A stretch of DNA of 63,397 nucleotides from JBBDSJ01 sp040905025 (GCA_040905025.1 JBBDSJ010000008.1:1-63397); one strand, 5' to 3'; positions 27,297 to 37,181 are shown, numbered from the stretch's first letter. Made by a program: numbers and translations. Notes: a model not told the origin generated them from the sequence alone.

Positions 27297-27908
27297 TCAA
27301 CTTGTTCGCAGTTTGCGCCGCGCCCGGCTGCGGGCGACGGCGGCGGCAATAAAATCCTGTTTGTCAGCCCGGCTGGTGTCAGTAGCTTCATCGCCAGACT
27401 GCTTTTGCCGCGCTGCAATTGTCTGACGCTGCAAGCGTGTCTGGCGGCGTTGATAATGTGTCCGGGCGCGCGCTTTGGCGGCGGCTGACATCGGCGCCGC
27501 CGGGATCAAATCAATACAGTCAACCGGGCATGGCGGCAGGCATAATTCGCAGCCGGTACAGTCGGCCGTGATAATGCTGTGCATTTGTTTTGCTGCGCCG
27601 ATAATGGCATCGACCGGACATACCCGCAGGCACTTTACACAACCAATACAGGCATTTTCGTCGATGACGGCAACTTGTGGCGGGCTGGCAATACCGCGTG
27701 CCTGGTCAATGGGTTTGACCGGTTTGTCGAGTAATTCTGCCAGTGCCTGCAATGTTGTTTCGCCGCCGGGCGGACACTGGTTGATATCTGCGCTACCGTT
27801 GCTTAATGCCTCGGCATAAGGCTGGCAACCCGAATACCCGCATTTGCCGCAATGCGTCTGCGGTAACAGCGCATCAATCTCGGCAATTGTCGCAGCTTGC
27901 CGGGACAC
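27297..27908 (-). CDS. rnfB: RnfB/RsxB-like iron-sulfur electron-transfer protein
   Basis: Residues 10-50 form an Fe-S domain (CGKCGYSGC with a later Cys in NQCPPGG). Two [4Fe-4S] ferredoxin motifs follow, CIGCVKCLRVCPVD and CTGCELCLPPCPVD, then a basic alpha-helical tail (about 160-203). The N-terminal membrane helix of typical RnfB is absent, and no other rnf gene is nearby. The start is a GTG at 27908, four bases after the metG stop, so it is coupled to metG. An rnfB beside metG is also found in other gammaproteobacteria. Confidence 0.88.
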   Translation of the reverse strand: MSRQAATIAEIDALLPQTHCGKCGYSGCQPYAEALSNGSADINQCPPGGETTLQALAELLDKPVKPIDQARGIASPPQVAVIDENACIGCVKCLRVCPVDAIIGAAKQMHSIITADCTGCELCLPPCPVDCIDLIPAAPMSAAAKARARTHYQRRQTRLQRQTIAARQKQSGDEATDTSRADKQDFIAAAVARSRARRKLRTS

Positions 27909-27912
27909 GCGC

Positions 27913-29958
27913 TTATTTGATTTTCATGCCGGGTTGCGCGCCCTGATCGGGTGTCAGGATGAACAGCTCACTGCCACCTGCGCCGGCGGCCAGTACCATG
28001 CCTTCAGACACGCCAAACTTCATTTTTCGCGGTGCCAGATTCGCCACCATGACCGTTAGCCGGCCTTCGAGCTGCTCCGGCGTATAGGCGGATTTGATTC
28101 CGGCAAATACATTGCGTGTTTCACCACCAATATCCAGTGTCAGCTGCAACAACTTGTCGGCACCATCTACATGCGCGGCCTTGATGATTTTTGCGACACG
28201 CAGGTCGATTTTGGCGAAGTCGTCGATGGCTATCGTCTCGGCAATCGCCGGAGTTGCAGCGGCGGCCGGTTTTGTCACTGTTTGTTGCAGATTTTCCTGA
28301 CTGTCTTCGATCATGGCGTCGATATGCTCCTGTTCAACACGGGTCAGCAGTGGTGTGAATGGCTGGATGGTATGACCGAGCAGGGGTTTGCCAAGATCCG
28401 ACCAGTGTAATGCCGGGATATCCAGAAATGCCTCGACTTTCTCGGCCATGACCGGCAGTACCGGTTTCAGATAAATCATCAGCACCCGGAATGCATTCAG
28501 CCCCATCGTGCAGACGGCCTGCAGCTCGGATTCGCGACCGTCTTCCCTGGCGATGACCCAGGGCTTGAGTTCATCAATAAATTCGTTGGCCTGATCAGCA
28601 AGTGCCATGATTTCACGCATCGCACGGCCATATTCACGTGCTTCATAAGCTTCAGCAATCGCGGTCGACTGGTGGGTCAATCGTTGCCAGAGCGCATCAT
28701 CATAAATGCCGTCGGCCAGCCGTCCCGCAAAGCGCTTGTTGATAAATCCGGCACAACGGCTGGCAATGTTCACTACCTTGCCGACCAGATCCGAATTCAC
28801 ACGTTGACGGAAATCGTCAAGATTAAGATCAATATCATCGACGCCGCCGCCAAGTTTTGCCGCAAAGTAATAACGCAGGTATTCCGGATTCAGATGATCA
28901 AGATATGTCCGCGCCATGATGAATGTGCCGCGTGACTTCGACATTTTCTGTCCGTTTACTGTCAGGAAGCCATGCGCAAAAATACCACTGGGTGCACGCA
29001 AGCCACTGCCCTCCAGCATGGCCGGCCAGAACAATGCATGAAAATAGATAATGTCCTTGCCGATAAAATGATACATCTCGGCGTCAGAGTCATGCCGCAG
29101 GAAAGCATCAAAATCCAGACCCTGACGATTGCACAGATTCTTGAAACTCGCGAGGTAGCCAATCGGCGCGTCCAGCCAGACATAGAAATACTTGTCTTTC
29201 GTGCCGGGGATCAAGAAACCGAAATAGGGCGCATCACGTGAGATATCCCATTCCTTCAGACCGGATTCAAACCATTCATCCAGCTTGTTGACCACCTCAC
29301 TCTGGACATGTGCCGGGATCCAGTCACGCAGGAATTTTTCAAAGTCCGGCAGCTTGAAGAAAAAATGTTCCGATTCCTTTTCAATCGGCGTCGCACCGGA
29401 CAATGCCGACACCGGGTTTTTCAGTTCGGTCGGCGTATAGGTAGCACCGCAGACTTCACAGGAATCACCATATTGATCTTTGGCGCCACACCGCGGACAG
29501 TCGCCACGGATGAAGCGGTCCGGCAGGAACATGTTCTTTTCCGGATCAAATGCCTGCTTGATAGTACGGCTGTTGATATGGCCGGCGGCATTCAGCCGCT
29601 GGTAAATATCACTGGCCAGCGCCTCGTTTTCCGGTGAATGGGTACTGTAATAGTTGTCGAACTCGACCGCGAAGTCGGCAAAATCAGCCCGATGTTCGGC
29701 ATAAACCCGGCCGATCAATGCCTCCGGTGCGATGTTTTCACTCTGGGCCTTGAGCATGATCGGTGTGCCGTGGGCATCATCGGCGCAGACGTAGTAGCAG
29801 GTATGACCGCGCATTTTCTGAAACCGAACCCATATGTCGGTCTGGATATATTCGACCATATGGCCGATATGAATCGGGCCATTGGCATAGGGCAGCGCAC
29901 TGGTGACCAGGATTTTGCGCAGTGGCTGGGGTGTGGGTGAATTCGGCACTGTGGTCAT
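27913..29958 (-). CDS. metG: methionyl-tRNA synthetase MetG
   Basis: MetG charges initiator and elongator tRNA-Met. The HIGH motif is GPIHIGH near residue 28, the zinc knuckle CPRCGAKDQYGDSCEVCG near 150, and KMSKS near 340. After a linker, the C-terminal EMAP-like tRNA-binding domain (IDLRVAKIIKAAHVDGADKL onward, about 580-681) allows dimerisation. The full length of 681 matches the long bacterial form. It is divergent from mrp. Confidence 0.97.
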   Translation of the reverse strand: MTTVPNSPTPQPLRKILVTSALPYANGPIHIGHMVEYIQTDIWVRFQKMRGHTCYYVCADDAHGTPIMLKAQSENIAPEALIGRVYAEHRADFADFAVEFDNYYSTHSPENEALASDIYQRLNAAGHINSRTIKQAFDPEKNMFLPDRFIRGDCPRCGAKDQYGDSCEVCGATYTPTELKNPVSALSGATPIEKESEHFFFKLPDFEKFLRDWIPAHVQSEVVNKLDEWFESGLKEWDISRDAPYFGFLIPGTKDKYFYVWLDAPIGYLASFKNLCNRQGLDFDAFLRHDSDAEMYHFIGKDIIYFHALFWPAMLEGSGLRAPSGIFAHGFLTVNGQKMSKSRGTFIMARTYLDHLNPEYLRYYFAAKLGGGVDDIDLNLDDFRQRVNSDLVGKVVNIASRCAGFINKRFAGRLADGIYDDALWQRLTHQSTAIAEAYEAREYGRAMREIMALADQANEFIDELKPWVIAREDGRESELQAVCTMGLNAFRVLMIYLKPVLPVMAEKVEAFLDIPALHWSDLGKPLLGHTIQPFTPLLTRVEQEHIDAMIEDSQENLQQTVTKPAAAATPAIAETIAIDDFAKIDLRVAKIIKAAHVDGADKLLQLTLDIGGETRNVFAGIKSAYTPEQLEGRLTVMVANLAPRKMKFGVSEGMVLAAGAGGSELFILTPDQGAQPGMKIK

Positions 29959-30135
29959 GAATCAGGTTGTTTTAGTGAATTGGGTTGTAGTACTGGCCGC
30001 TCCGGCAGACAATCGCGCGGCCCGCGCATTGTAACGCATACGGGCCACTCAAAAATCATGCGGGAATGTTAATATAACGGGCTTGTATTCATTCCCGGCT
30101 TGATACCCCGGCCAAATCTGGAAATCTAGGACAAA

Positions 30136-31227
30136 ATGTCTGAGTTAAGTAGCGAAACCATCCGTGCCGCGCTGGCCAATACCCAGGTGCCTGAACTGGG
30201 CACCGATTGGGACAGCGCCAAAGCCATCCGCGACATTCAAATCGGCAGTGACAGTGTCCGTCTCAGCCTTGAACTCGGCTTCCCGTTTGCCGGCAATCGG
30301 GAAGCGATTGCCGCCAGTCTGCAATCTGCGCTGGCTGATGTTATCGGTGACGCCAGGCTGGAACTGGATCTGCAGCAGGTTATCGTCGCCCATGCCGCGC
30401 AAAAGGGCACCGAGGCAATCAAGGGCGTGAAAAATATCATCGCCGTGGCCTCCGGCAAGGGCGGCGTGGGTAAATCAACGGTATCGGTGAATCTCGCCCT
30501 GGCACTGCAGGCCGAAGGCGCGAATGTCGGTATACTTGATGCCGATATTTACGGTCCCAGCCAGCCGCGCATGCTGGGGTGCCATGGCAAGCCGGATACT
30601 GTTGATGGCAAAACCATTGACCCGAAAGTCAGCTACGGCATTCAGTCGATGTCGATTGGTTATCTGATCGACGAAGAGACGCCGATGATCTGGCGCGGCC
30701 CGATGGTCACCTCGGCGCTGGAGCAGTTATTAACGGATACCAACTGGCAGGATCTGGATTATCTGATTATTGATTTGCCGCCGGGCACCGGCGATATTCA
30801 ACTGACGCTGTGCCAGAAAATCCCGGTCAGCGGGGCATTGATCGTGACCACGCCGCAGGACATTGCCCTGCTCGATGCACGCAAGGCGCTGAAGATGTTT
30901 GAAAAAGTCGAAGTACCGGTATTGGGCATTATCGAGAATATGAGCCTGCATGTTTGCAGCCAGTGTGGCCATGAAGAACCAATCTTCGGTTCCGGTGGTG
31001 GTGAAAGCATGGCTGCACAATATGGTACTGAACTGCTCGGCCAACTGCCGCTTGAGATGGCGATCCGTGAAGGTGTCGACAATGGCAAGCCGACAGTAGC
31101 ACTGCAACCTGATTCGAAAACCACGGGGCTGTTTCGAACCATTGCACGCCGCGCCAGCGCAAAGCTGTCATTGCGGGCAAAAAACTACAGCAGCAAGTTT
31201 CCCAAGATCGTTATTGAGAATAATTGA
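30136..31227 (+). CDS. Mrp/ApbC family iron-sulfur carrier ATPase
   Basis: This P-loop NTPase carries or inserts [4Fe-4S] clusters. The N-terminal MIP18-like domain (residues 1-90) is followed by a deviant Walker A, ASGKGGVGKSTVSVN, near 107, and the cluster-binding pair CSQCGHEEPIFG near 280. The length of 363 is normal for the two-domain form. Its TGA stop is followed directly by the dcd ATG, so the two genes are coupled. metG-mrp-dcd neighbourhood is common in gammaproteobacteria. Confidence 0.95.
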   Translation: MSELSSETIRAALANTQVPELGTDWDSAKAIRDIQIGSDSVRLSLELGFPFAGNREAIAASLQSALADVIGDARLELDLQQVIVAHAAQKGTEAIKGVKNIIAVASGKGGVGKSTVSVNLALALQAEGANVGILDADIYGPSQPRMLGCHGKPDTVDGKTIDPKVSYGIQSMSIGYLIDEETPMIWRGPMVTSALEQLLTDTNWQDLDYLIIDLPPGTGDIQLTLCQKIPVSGALIVTTPQDIALLDARKALKMFEKVEVPVLGIIENMSLHVCSQCGHEEPIFGSGGGESMAAQYGTELLGQLPLEMAIREGVDNGKPTVALQPDSKTTGLFRTIARRASAKLSLRAKNYSSKFPKIVIENN

Positions 31228-31794
31228 ATGAGTATCAAATCCGACCATTGGATCCGGCGTATGGCTGAAGGTCACGGCATGATCGAGCCGTTTGAGTCGG
31301 GCCAGATTAAATTCAGGGACAATGAACGTCTGATTTCCTATGGCACTTCGAGCTATGGTTACGATATTCGTTGCGCGGATGAATTCAAGATCTTCACCAA
31401 TATCAACACAACAATTGTTGATCCGAAACATTTTGATGAAAAATCGTTTGTTGATTTCAAGGGCGACGTCTGCATGATTCCGCCGAACTCGTTTGCACTT
31501 GCCAGAACGGTCGAATATTTTCGTATTCCGCGCAATGTACTGACGATCTGTCTCGGCAAGTCAACTTATGCGCGCTGCGGCATTATTGTGAATGTCACAC
31601 CACTTGAACCGGAATGGGAAGGTCATGTGACGCTGGAGTTTTCCAATACCACGCCATTGCCGGCCCGGATTTATGCCAACGAAGGTGTCGCCCAGGTGAT
31701 TTTCCTCGAATCTGATGAACCCTGCGATATCTCATACAAGGATCGTGGTGGCAAGTATCAGGGCCAGCAGGGTGTGACGTTACCGAAGACCTAG
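31228..31794 (+). CDS. dcd: dCTP deaminase
   Basis: Dcd deaminates dCTP to dUTP for thymidylate synthesis. The 188 residues show FESGQIKFRDNERLISYGTSSYGYD, the nucleotide-binding loop CLGKSTYARCG and catalytic TPLEPEWEGHVTLEFSNTTP segments typical of the homotrimeric enzyme. It starts immediately after the mrp stop. About 100 bases of A-rich, slightly repetitive DNA (repeats of TTAAAAG near 31815) follow before cysG. Confidence 0.96.
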   Translation: MSIKSDHWIRRMAEGHGMIEPFESGQIKFRDNERLISYGTSSYGYDIRCADEFKIFTNINTTIVDPKHFDEKSFVDFKGDVCMIPPNSFALARTVEYFRIPRNVLTICLGKSTYARCGIIVNVTPLEPEWEGHVTLEFSNTTPLPARIYANEGVAQVIFLESDEPCDISYKDRGGKYQGQQGVTLPKT

Positions 31795-31893
31795 AAAGTG
31801 AAAAGCTATAAGTTAAAAGTTAAAAGTTGGAAGTAATAGCGCGCAGTTAACAGTCCGCTTGTTGCGGCGAGGGCCTCCACTGGTATTCAGCCG

Positions 31894-33285
31894 ATGAGCA
31901 ATCTCCCTATTACGTTACAACCGGCCGGGCGTGCCTGCCTGGTGGTCGGCGGCGGTGAAGTGGCGGCGCGCAAGGCCGACAGACTACTGCGGGCCGGTGG
32001 TCATGTGACGGTAGTGGCGCCCACATTGAATGACGCCCTGTCGGCATTGCTTGCAGCCGGGAAAATCCGGCATGTTGCAACCACCTTCCATCCCGATCAC
32101 CTCGAAAGCCAGTTCATCGTCATTGCGGCAACCGATACTGACAGCGTTAATCAACAAGTGGCCACAGCCGCACATGCCCGGCAACTGTTGATCAACGTTG
32201 TCGATAATCCGGCGCTTGGTAATTTCATCATGCCGTCGATTATTGATCGCGATCCGGTCCAGATTGCGATCTCGACCGGTGGCGCGTCACCGGTACTGGC
32301 GCGATTGCTGCGGGCACGGCTGGAAACCCTGGTGCCATCCGGTTACGGTCGCCTGGCCGCATTGATGCGTGATTTCCGTGAGAAGGTCAAGGCACGCTTT
32401 GCTGTGCAGTCCGATCGCCGCCGGTTCTGGGAAGAAGTATTGCAGGGGCCGATTGCCGAGATGTTGCTGGCCGGTCAGGACAAGGCTGCACTCACTGCAC
32501 TCGAACACCGGTTGGCGGCAGGACTTGAAGCGGCTGCCCAAGGTGAAGTGTATCTGGTTGGTGGCGGGCCGGGTGATCCGGATCTGCTGACATTCCGCGC
32601 ATTAAGACTGATGCAACAGGCCGACGTGGTTTTATATGATCGTCTGGTGGCGCCGCAAATCCTCGATCTGGTCCGGCGTGATGCCGAGCGGATTTATGTT
32701 GGCAAACAGCGTGATCAACACACGTTGCCACAAGAAGACATTAATCAGTTGCTGGTTAAACTCGCCGGACAGGGTAAGCGCGTATTGCGGCTCAAAGGTG
32801 GCGATCCGTTTATCTTTGGCCGTGGTGGCGAGGAAATTGAGGATCTGACCGATGCCGGTGTGCCATTCCAGGTCGTGCCCGGGATCACCGCCGCCGCCGG
32901 CTGCGCAAGTTACGCCGGCATACCACTGACACACCGGGACTATGCCCAGTCGTGCATATTTGTTACCGGGCATCTGAAAAACGGCACGATGGATATCAAC
33001 TGGGAGGCATTGCTGCAACCACGTCAGACCATTGCCGTGTACATGGGCGTGCAGGCGCTGGAACACTTTTGCCGCGAACTGATCACGCGCGGGATGCGCG
33101 CCGACATGCCGGCGGCACTGATTCAGAAAGGTACCACGCCGGCGCAGAAAGTCTATATCGGTACGCTGGCGACCCTGCCCGCGCTAACCGGCCAGCATGA
33201 TATCCAGCCGCCGAGTCTGATCATAATCGGCGACGTCGTCAAACTGCACGAAAAACTCAAGTGGTTTGATCCGGCTGCAAGCTGA
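31894..33285 (+). CDS. cysG: siroheme synthase CysG
   Basis: The trifunctional enzyme makes siroheme for sulfite and nitrite reductases. Residues 1-205 form the precorrin-2 dehydrogenase/ferrochelatase part (NAD site VVGGGEVAARKADRLL). Residues 215-460 form the uroporphyrinogen-III methyltransferase (VYLVGGGPGDPDLLT, LRLKGGDPFIFGRGGEE, VPGITAAAGCASYAGIPLTHRD). Both parts appear complete. The ATG at 31894 matches the usual N-terminus. Confidence 0.96.
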   Translation: MSNLPITLQPAGRACLVVGGGEVAARKADRLLRAGGHVTVVAPTLNDALSALLAAGKIRHVATTFHPDHLESQFIVIAATDTDSVNQQVATAAHARQLLINVVDNPALGNFIMPSIIDRDPVQIAISTGGASPVLARLLRARLETLVPSGYGRLAALMRDFREKVKARFAVQSDRRRFWEEVLQGPIAEMLLAGQDKAALTALEHRLAAGLEAAAQGEVYLVGGGPGDPDLLTFRALRLMQQADVVLYDRLVAPQILDLVRRDAERIYVGKQRDQHTLPQEDINQLLVKLAGQGKRVLRLKGGDPFIFGRGGEEIEDLTDAGVPFQVVPGITAAAGCASYAGIPLTHRDYAQSCIFVTGHLKNGTMDINWEALLQPRQTIAVYMGVQALEHFCRELITRGMRADMPAALIQKGTTPAQKVYIGTLATLPALTGQHDIQPPSLIIIGDVVKLHEKLKWFDPAAS

Positions 33286-33332
33286 GATTGGCCGTGCCAC
33301 GGATCCGCAGATGTCCAACTATTTGAACTTGA

Positions 33333-33370
33333 ACAAGTCCATACTGTCTGTACAAGTCCATACTGTCTGT
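33333..33370. repeat. two exact tandem copies of a 19-bp repeat
   Basis: The unit ACAAGTCCATACTGTCTGT occurs twice back to back (33333-33351, 33352-33370), between cysG and the large GGDEF/EAL gene. Together with the following bases it forms CTGTAC...GTACAG symmetry, so it may be a regulator binding region. Confidence 0.85.
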
Positions 33371-33395
33371 ATATGTACAGGACATAAACCCTTTA

Positions 33396-33411
33396 TGTGA
33401 CCTGCGTCACA
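33396..33411. promoter_or_regulatory. CRP/Vfr-type binding site
   Basis: TGTGA-CCTGCG-TCACA is a perfect match to the core Crp consensus TGTGA-N6-TCACA, 89 bp before the GGDEF/EAL start. A TACTAT at 33423 could be the -10 element, which would put the site over the -35 region and suggest repression; activation from another start is possible. Confidence 0.7.
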
Positions 33412-33499
33412 GTTTGTCCTGCTACTATCCGGCAAGTCTCTCGAATTGCTATTCTTCCATATTGGCATCTGTTGATGCAGAGGGGCAGCAGTTCCGTTT

Positions 33500-36400
33500 A
33501 TGAGAACCTTTTCCAAAGAGCATGGACGCAAGCCCTGGCTGGCTGAGCTATTCCATTCGATAAGAACCTGGCAGATCGGTGTCATCATGGCGCTGGTTTT
33601 GTCAGCGTTTACATGGCTTCAGGTGCAAAGCTATCGAGCCATTGAAAGTGAACTGACCAACAATGCCCTGGCCGAACGGTCGGCCATAGCGCAGCTTGCT
33701 GCGGCTACATTATCTGAAAAATTTAATCGTGTTATTGACCTCGGTGCCTCTCTCGCAACCCGTGTGCAATTCCGCGAATTGATTGCTGCAGAACGCTGGC
33801 CTGATGCCGGTGAAATTCTGCGCAGTGTTCCGGATGATTTCCCTTATATCGAGCGTTTGTTCCTGACTGATCCGGCAGGGACCCTGATGGTGGACGTGCC
33901 TGCTCTTGAAGGTGGCGTCAGGGGTACAAATTTTGCCTATCGCGACTGGTATCAAGGTGTCAGCAACCAGTGGCAACCTCACATCTCCGGAGTCTATCAA
34001 CGCACTGCCATTCCGCAACGCAATGTTTTTGCTGTCACCATTCCTGTCAGGAATGCAGACGCGCAGATACTGGGAATACTGGTATTACAACTGGATATGG
34101 AAGGTTTCTTTGCCTGGGTAAGCGAAATTGATTTCGGTCCGGAAGGTTTTATTTATATCGTAGACAACAAACAACAACTGGCCTATCACCCCGACTATCC
34201 CGCCCAGGGCGAGATAGTTGATTACTCGCATGTGCCCATCGTCGGTAAGGTTATGCAACAACAACAAGGTGTCGAGATTATCTTTGACACTGGCACAGAT
34301 GCAGAGCAGGTTACGGCCTACATTCCCATCGCGCAGGGCTGGGGAGTTATTGCGCAACAGCCTGCCCGCGTTGCCTTTGCCAGCAGGGATTGGCAACTGG
34401 CGTCCATATTAACAGGCTATTTTCTGGTGCTGTTGTTTACGCTTGTTATCGTTGTATTGGCAGCGTTGCTGTTTTATCAACGCCAGCAGGTCGATCATGA
34501 TCGGAGAATAAGGGAGGAAATCGAACGGCAGTGGGCATTTTTCCGCAAGGTTATTGACCTGGATAGAAACATGATCTTTGTCAAGGATCGGGATGGCCGG
34601 TTTGTACTGGTTAATGAAGCGACAGCCAGAATTTTTGGAATGACTGTTGATGATCTGTTGGGAAAAACCAATAGTGATGTGATCAAGGATCCAAATGCAG
34701 TCAAGCGCTTTTATCAGGATGAACAGGAGATCCTTGAGACCTTACAGGAGAAATTTTTTCCGGAAGTCATGATCAAGGATATCAATGGCAATGTTCGCTG
34801 GCTGCAAACATTAATGCGTCCAATGACATCGACTGATGGCAAGGCCGATATGGTACTGAGTGTGGCTACTGACATTACCGAACGCAAACAGATGGAAGAT
34901 GATTTGCGTGAGAATATTGAACGTTTCGAGATTATTTCGCGGGCCACGAATGATGCTATCTGGGATCTGGATTTGTTGACAGACAAAATCTGGTGGAATC
35001 AGTCATTTTACAGTCTGTTTGGCTATCCGTATGACAGTGTTGAGCCGGACCTGGAGTTCTGGGCCGATCAGGTACACCCGGATGATCGGCAACGTGTCAC
35101 CGGAAGTCTGCAGGAGGCTATTTCAGGCACAGATGTCTACTGGAGCGAAACCTACCGGTTCCAGAGAAACGACGGTTCATATGCCTATGTGCTCGGTCGC
35201 GGCTACATCATCCGTGATGGCACGGACAAGACGACCCGCATGATCGGTTCACTGGCGGATATTACCGGGCAGCATGAACAGGAGATCAAGATAGCGCGTC
35301 TGGACCGGATCCGCGCAGTACTCAGTGGTATTAACTATACGATTGTCCGTGTGCGTGATCCGGACACACTTTGTCAGGAAGCCTGCCGTATCGCGGTCGA
35401 GCATGGTGGTTTTGTAATGGCGTGGATTGGTCTGCTGGATACGGCAACGCAGGAAATACGCCCGGTTGCCTGGCAGGGAGCCGAGCAGGGCTATCTTGAT
35501 GTGGCACGGTTTTCGGCGCGTGCAGATCTGCCGGAAGGGCAGAATCTGGTCAGCCATGCACTGCGTGAAAACAAACCGGTGGTGGGTGACGATATCGAGA
35601 CCACTCCCGGGATAAAATACCGGCGTGAAATGCTGGAACGTGGTTTCCGTTCGTTTGCCATATTGCCGATAGCTGTTGGTGACAAGGCTATCGGCACATT
35701 TACACTGTATAGCCAGGATATCGGTGCATTTGATGAAGATGAAATGAAGCTGCTCAGGGAGATGGCGGCCGATGTGTCATACGCGCTTGATCATATAGAG
35801 AAGGAAACCCGGCTTAATTATCTGGCTTACTATGATGTGCTGACAGGATTGCCCAACCTTGATTTGTTCAATGATCGCCTGACACAGGCACTGCGTTCGA
35901 TAAAGCATAACCATATTCTCGGACTGATCCTGATTGATATTGAGCGGTTCACCTATATTAACGATACATTTGGCCGCCATGCCGGTGACAGTATACTGAA
36001 ACAGGTGGCCACCAATCTCAAGTCGGCGTTACCGGAATCTGATCATGTGGCACGTGTTACTGCCAATACGTTTGCCGTGTTGCTTGCCAGTATGAGCAGC
36101 GTGGCGAAAGTAGCCCGTTTTATTGAAGAAAAAATCATTCCCGGCCTGACTGTCCCGGTGGTTATAGATGAACAGCAACTGAAGATTTCGGCGAAGATGG
36201 GCATAGTGATTTATCCCGGCGATGGGCATGACGCCGAGACGCTGTTTAAAAATGCAGAAGCTGCATTAAAGAGTGCCAAGCAGCAGGGGGACAAATATCT
36301 TTTTTACACATCGGAAATGAATGCCCTGATTGCAGAGAAGCTTATTCTGGAAAACAAACTGAGTCAGGCGCTGGAAAATGATGAATTTGTTCTTTTCTAT

Positions 36401-37105
36401 CAACCGAAAATTAATATTGCCGACAACAGTATTTGTGGCATGGAGGCATTGATTCGCTGGAATAGCGAAACCGGCATGGTGCCACCAGACAAGTTTATTC
36501 CGGTGCTGGAAGAAACAGGACTGATTCTGGATGTCGGGCAGTGGGTGATAAGGCGGGCAATGCTGGACTATCAGGGCTGGCTTGACAAGGGGCTTGAGCC
36601 GCCGCCCATTGCCGTGAATATATCGCCCATCCAGCTCAGACAAAAGGATTTCGCTGCCCGGATTAATGCCATACTTGATGCCGCTTCCTGCGATGCTGCC
36701 ATGCTGGAACTGGAGATCACGGAGACGGTGTTGATGGAGAATCTGGATGACAATATCAAGAAGCTTGGCCAGTTGAGGGAACGCGGCCTGGGTATCAGTA
36801 TTGATGATTTTGGCACGGGTTACTCATCGCTACGCTATATGAGCAAGCTGCCGGTTACGGCACTCAAGATTGATCGGGCATTCATTACCAACCTCAGTAC
36901 CAGCGCGGAAGACATGGCGATCGTTTCCGCAATTATACCGCTGGCGCATGCAATGGGTTTGGGAGTTATCGCTGAAGGCGTGGAAACTGCAGAGCAGCTG
37001 GAGTTGCTCAAACAGCTTAATTGCAATGAATATCAGGGCTATCTGTTTAGCCGGCCACTATCTTTTGACGATATGGAAGTCATGCTGAAAAATCGCAGTA
37101 GCTGA
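33500..37105 (+). CDS. membrane sensor Cache-PAS-PAS-GAF-GGDEF(degenerate)-EAL, probable c-di-GMP phosphodiesterase
   Basis: The 1201 residues read in order: a membrane helix (about 27-45), a periplasmic double-Cache sensor (50-300), a second helix (300-325), PAS (345-455), PAS (467-593), GAF (600-770), GGDEF-like (777-937) and EAL (943-1197). The GGDEF site reads RVTANTF, so cyclase activity is lost and GTP binding doubtful. The EAL part keeps MEALIRW, the EITET glutamate, DDFGTGYSSL, ALKIDRAFI and AEGVE, so cyclic di-GMP hydrolysis is likely. It senses a periplasmic small ligand. A CRP-type site and a tandem repeat lie upstream. Confidence 0.93.
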   Translation: MRTFSKEHGRKPWLAELFHSIRTWQIGVIMALVLSAFTWLQVQSYRAIESELTNNALAERSAIAQLAAATLSEKFNRVIDLGASLATRVQFRELIAAERWPDAGEILRSVPDDFPYIERLFLTDPAGTLMVDVPALEGGVRGTNFAYRDWYQGVSNQWQPHISGVYQRTAIPQRNVFAVTIPVRNADAQILGILVLQLDMEGFFAWVSEIDFGPEGFIYIVDNKQQLAYHPDYPAQGEIVDYSHVPIVGKVMQQQQGVEIIFDTGTDAEQVTAYIPIAQGWGVIAQQPARVAFASRDWQLASILTGYFLVLLFTLVIVVLAALLFYQRQQVDHDRRIREEIERQWAFFRKVIDLDRNMIFVKDRDGRFVLVNEATARIFGMTVDDLLGKTNSDVIKDPNAVKRFYQDEQEILETLQEKFFPEVMIKDINGNVRWLQTLMRPMTSTDGKADMVLSVATDITERKQMEDDLRENIERFEIISRATNDAIWDLDLLTDKIWWNQSFYSLFGYPYDSVEPDLEFWADQVHPDDRQRVTGSLQEAISGTDVYWSETYRFQRNDGSYAYVLGRGYIIRDGTDKTTRMIGSLADITGQHEQEIKIARLDRIRAVLSGINYTIVRVRDPDTLCQEACRIAVEHGGFVMAWIGLLDTATQEIRPVAWQGAEQGYLDVARFSARADLPEGQNLVSHALRENKPVVGDDIETTPGIKYRREMLERGFRSFAILPIAVGDKAIGTFTLYSQDIGAFDEDEMKLLREMAADVSYALDHIEKETRLNYLAYYDVLTGLPNLDLFNDRLTQALRSIKHNHILGLILIDIERFTYINDTFGRHAGDSILKQVATNLKSALPESDHVARVTANTFAVLLASMSSVAKVARFIEEKIIPGLTVPVVIDEQQLKISAKMGIVIYPGDGHDAETLFKNAEAALKSAKQQGDKYLFYTSEMNALIAEKLILENKLSQALENDEFVLFYQPKINIADNSICGMEALIRWNSETGMVPPDKFIPVLEETGLILDVGQWVIRRAMLDYQGWLDKGLEPPPIAVNISPIQLRQKDFAARINAILDAASCDAAMLELEITETVLMENLDDNIKKLGQLRERGLGISIDDFGTGYSSLRYMSKLPVTALKIDRAFITNLSTSAEDMAIVSAIIPLAHAMGLGVIAEGVETAEQLELLKQLNCNEYQGYLFSRPLSFDDMEVMLKNRSS

Positions 37106-37119
37106 CAGCGACACCATCA

Positions 37120-37171
37120 TCTATGGTGCTGGTCTATGGTACTGGTCTATGGCACGGATCTATGGCAATTG
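37120..37171. repeat. minisatellite: four tandem 13-bp units
   Basis: Units TCTATGGTGCTGG, TCTATGGTACTGG, TCTATGGCACGGA and TCTATGGCAATTG follow without a break between the EAL gene stop and the msrB stop. The units drift with distance, as in slipped-strand arrays. Confidence 0.88.
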
Positions 37172-37181
37172 TTCCAATCGC

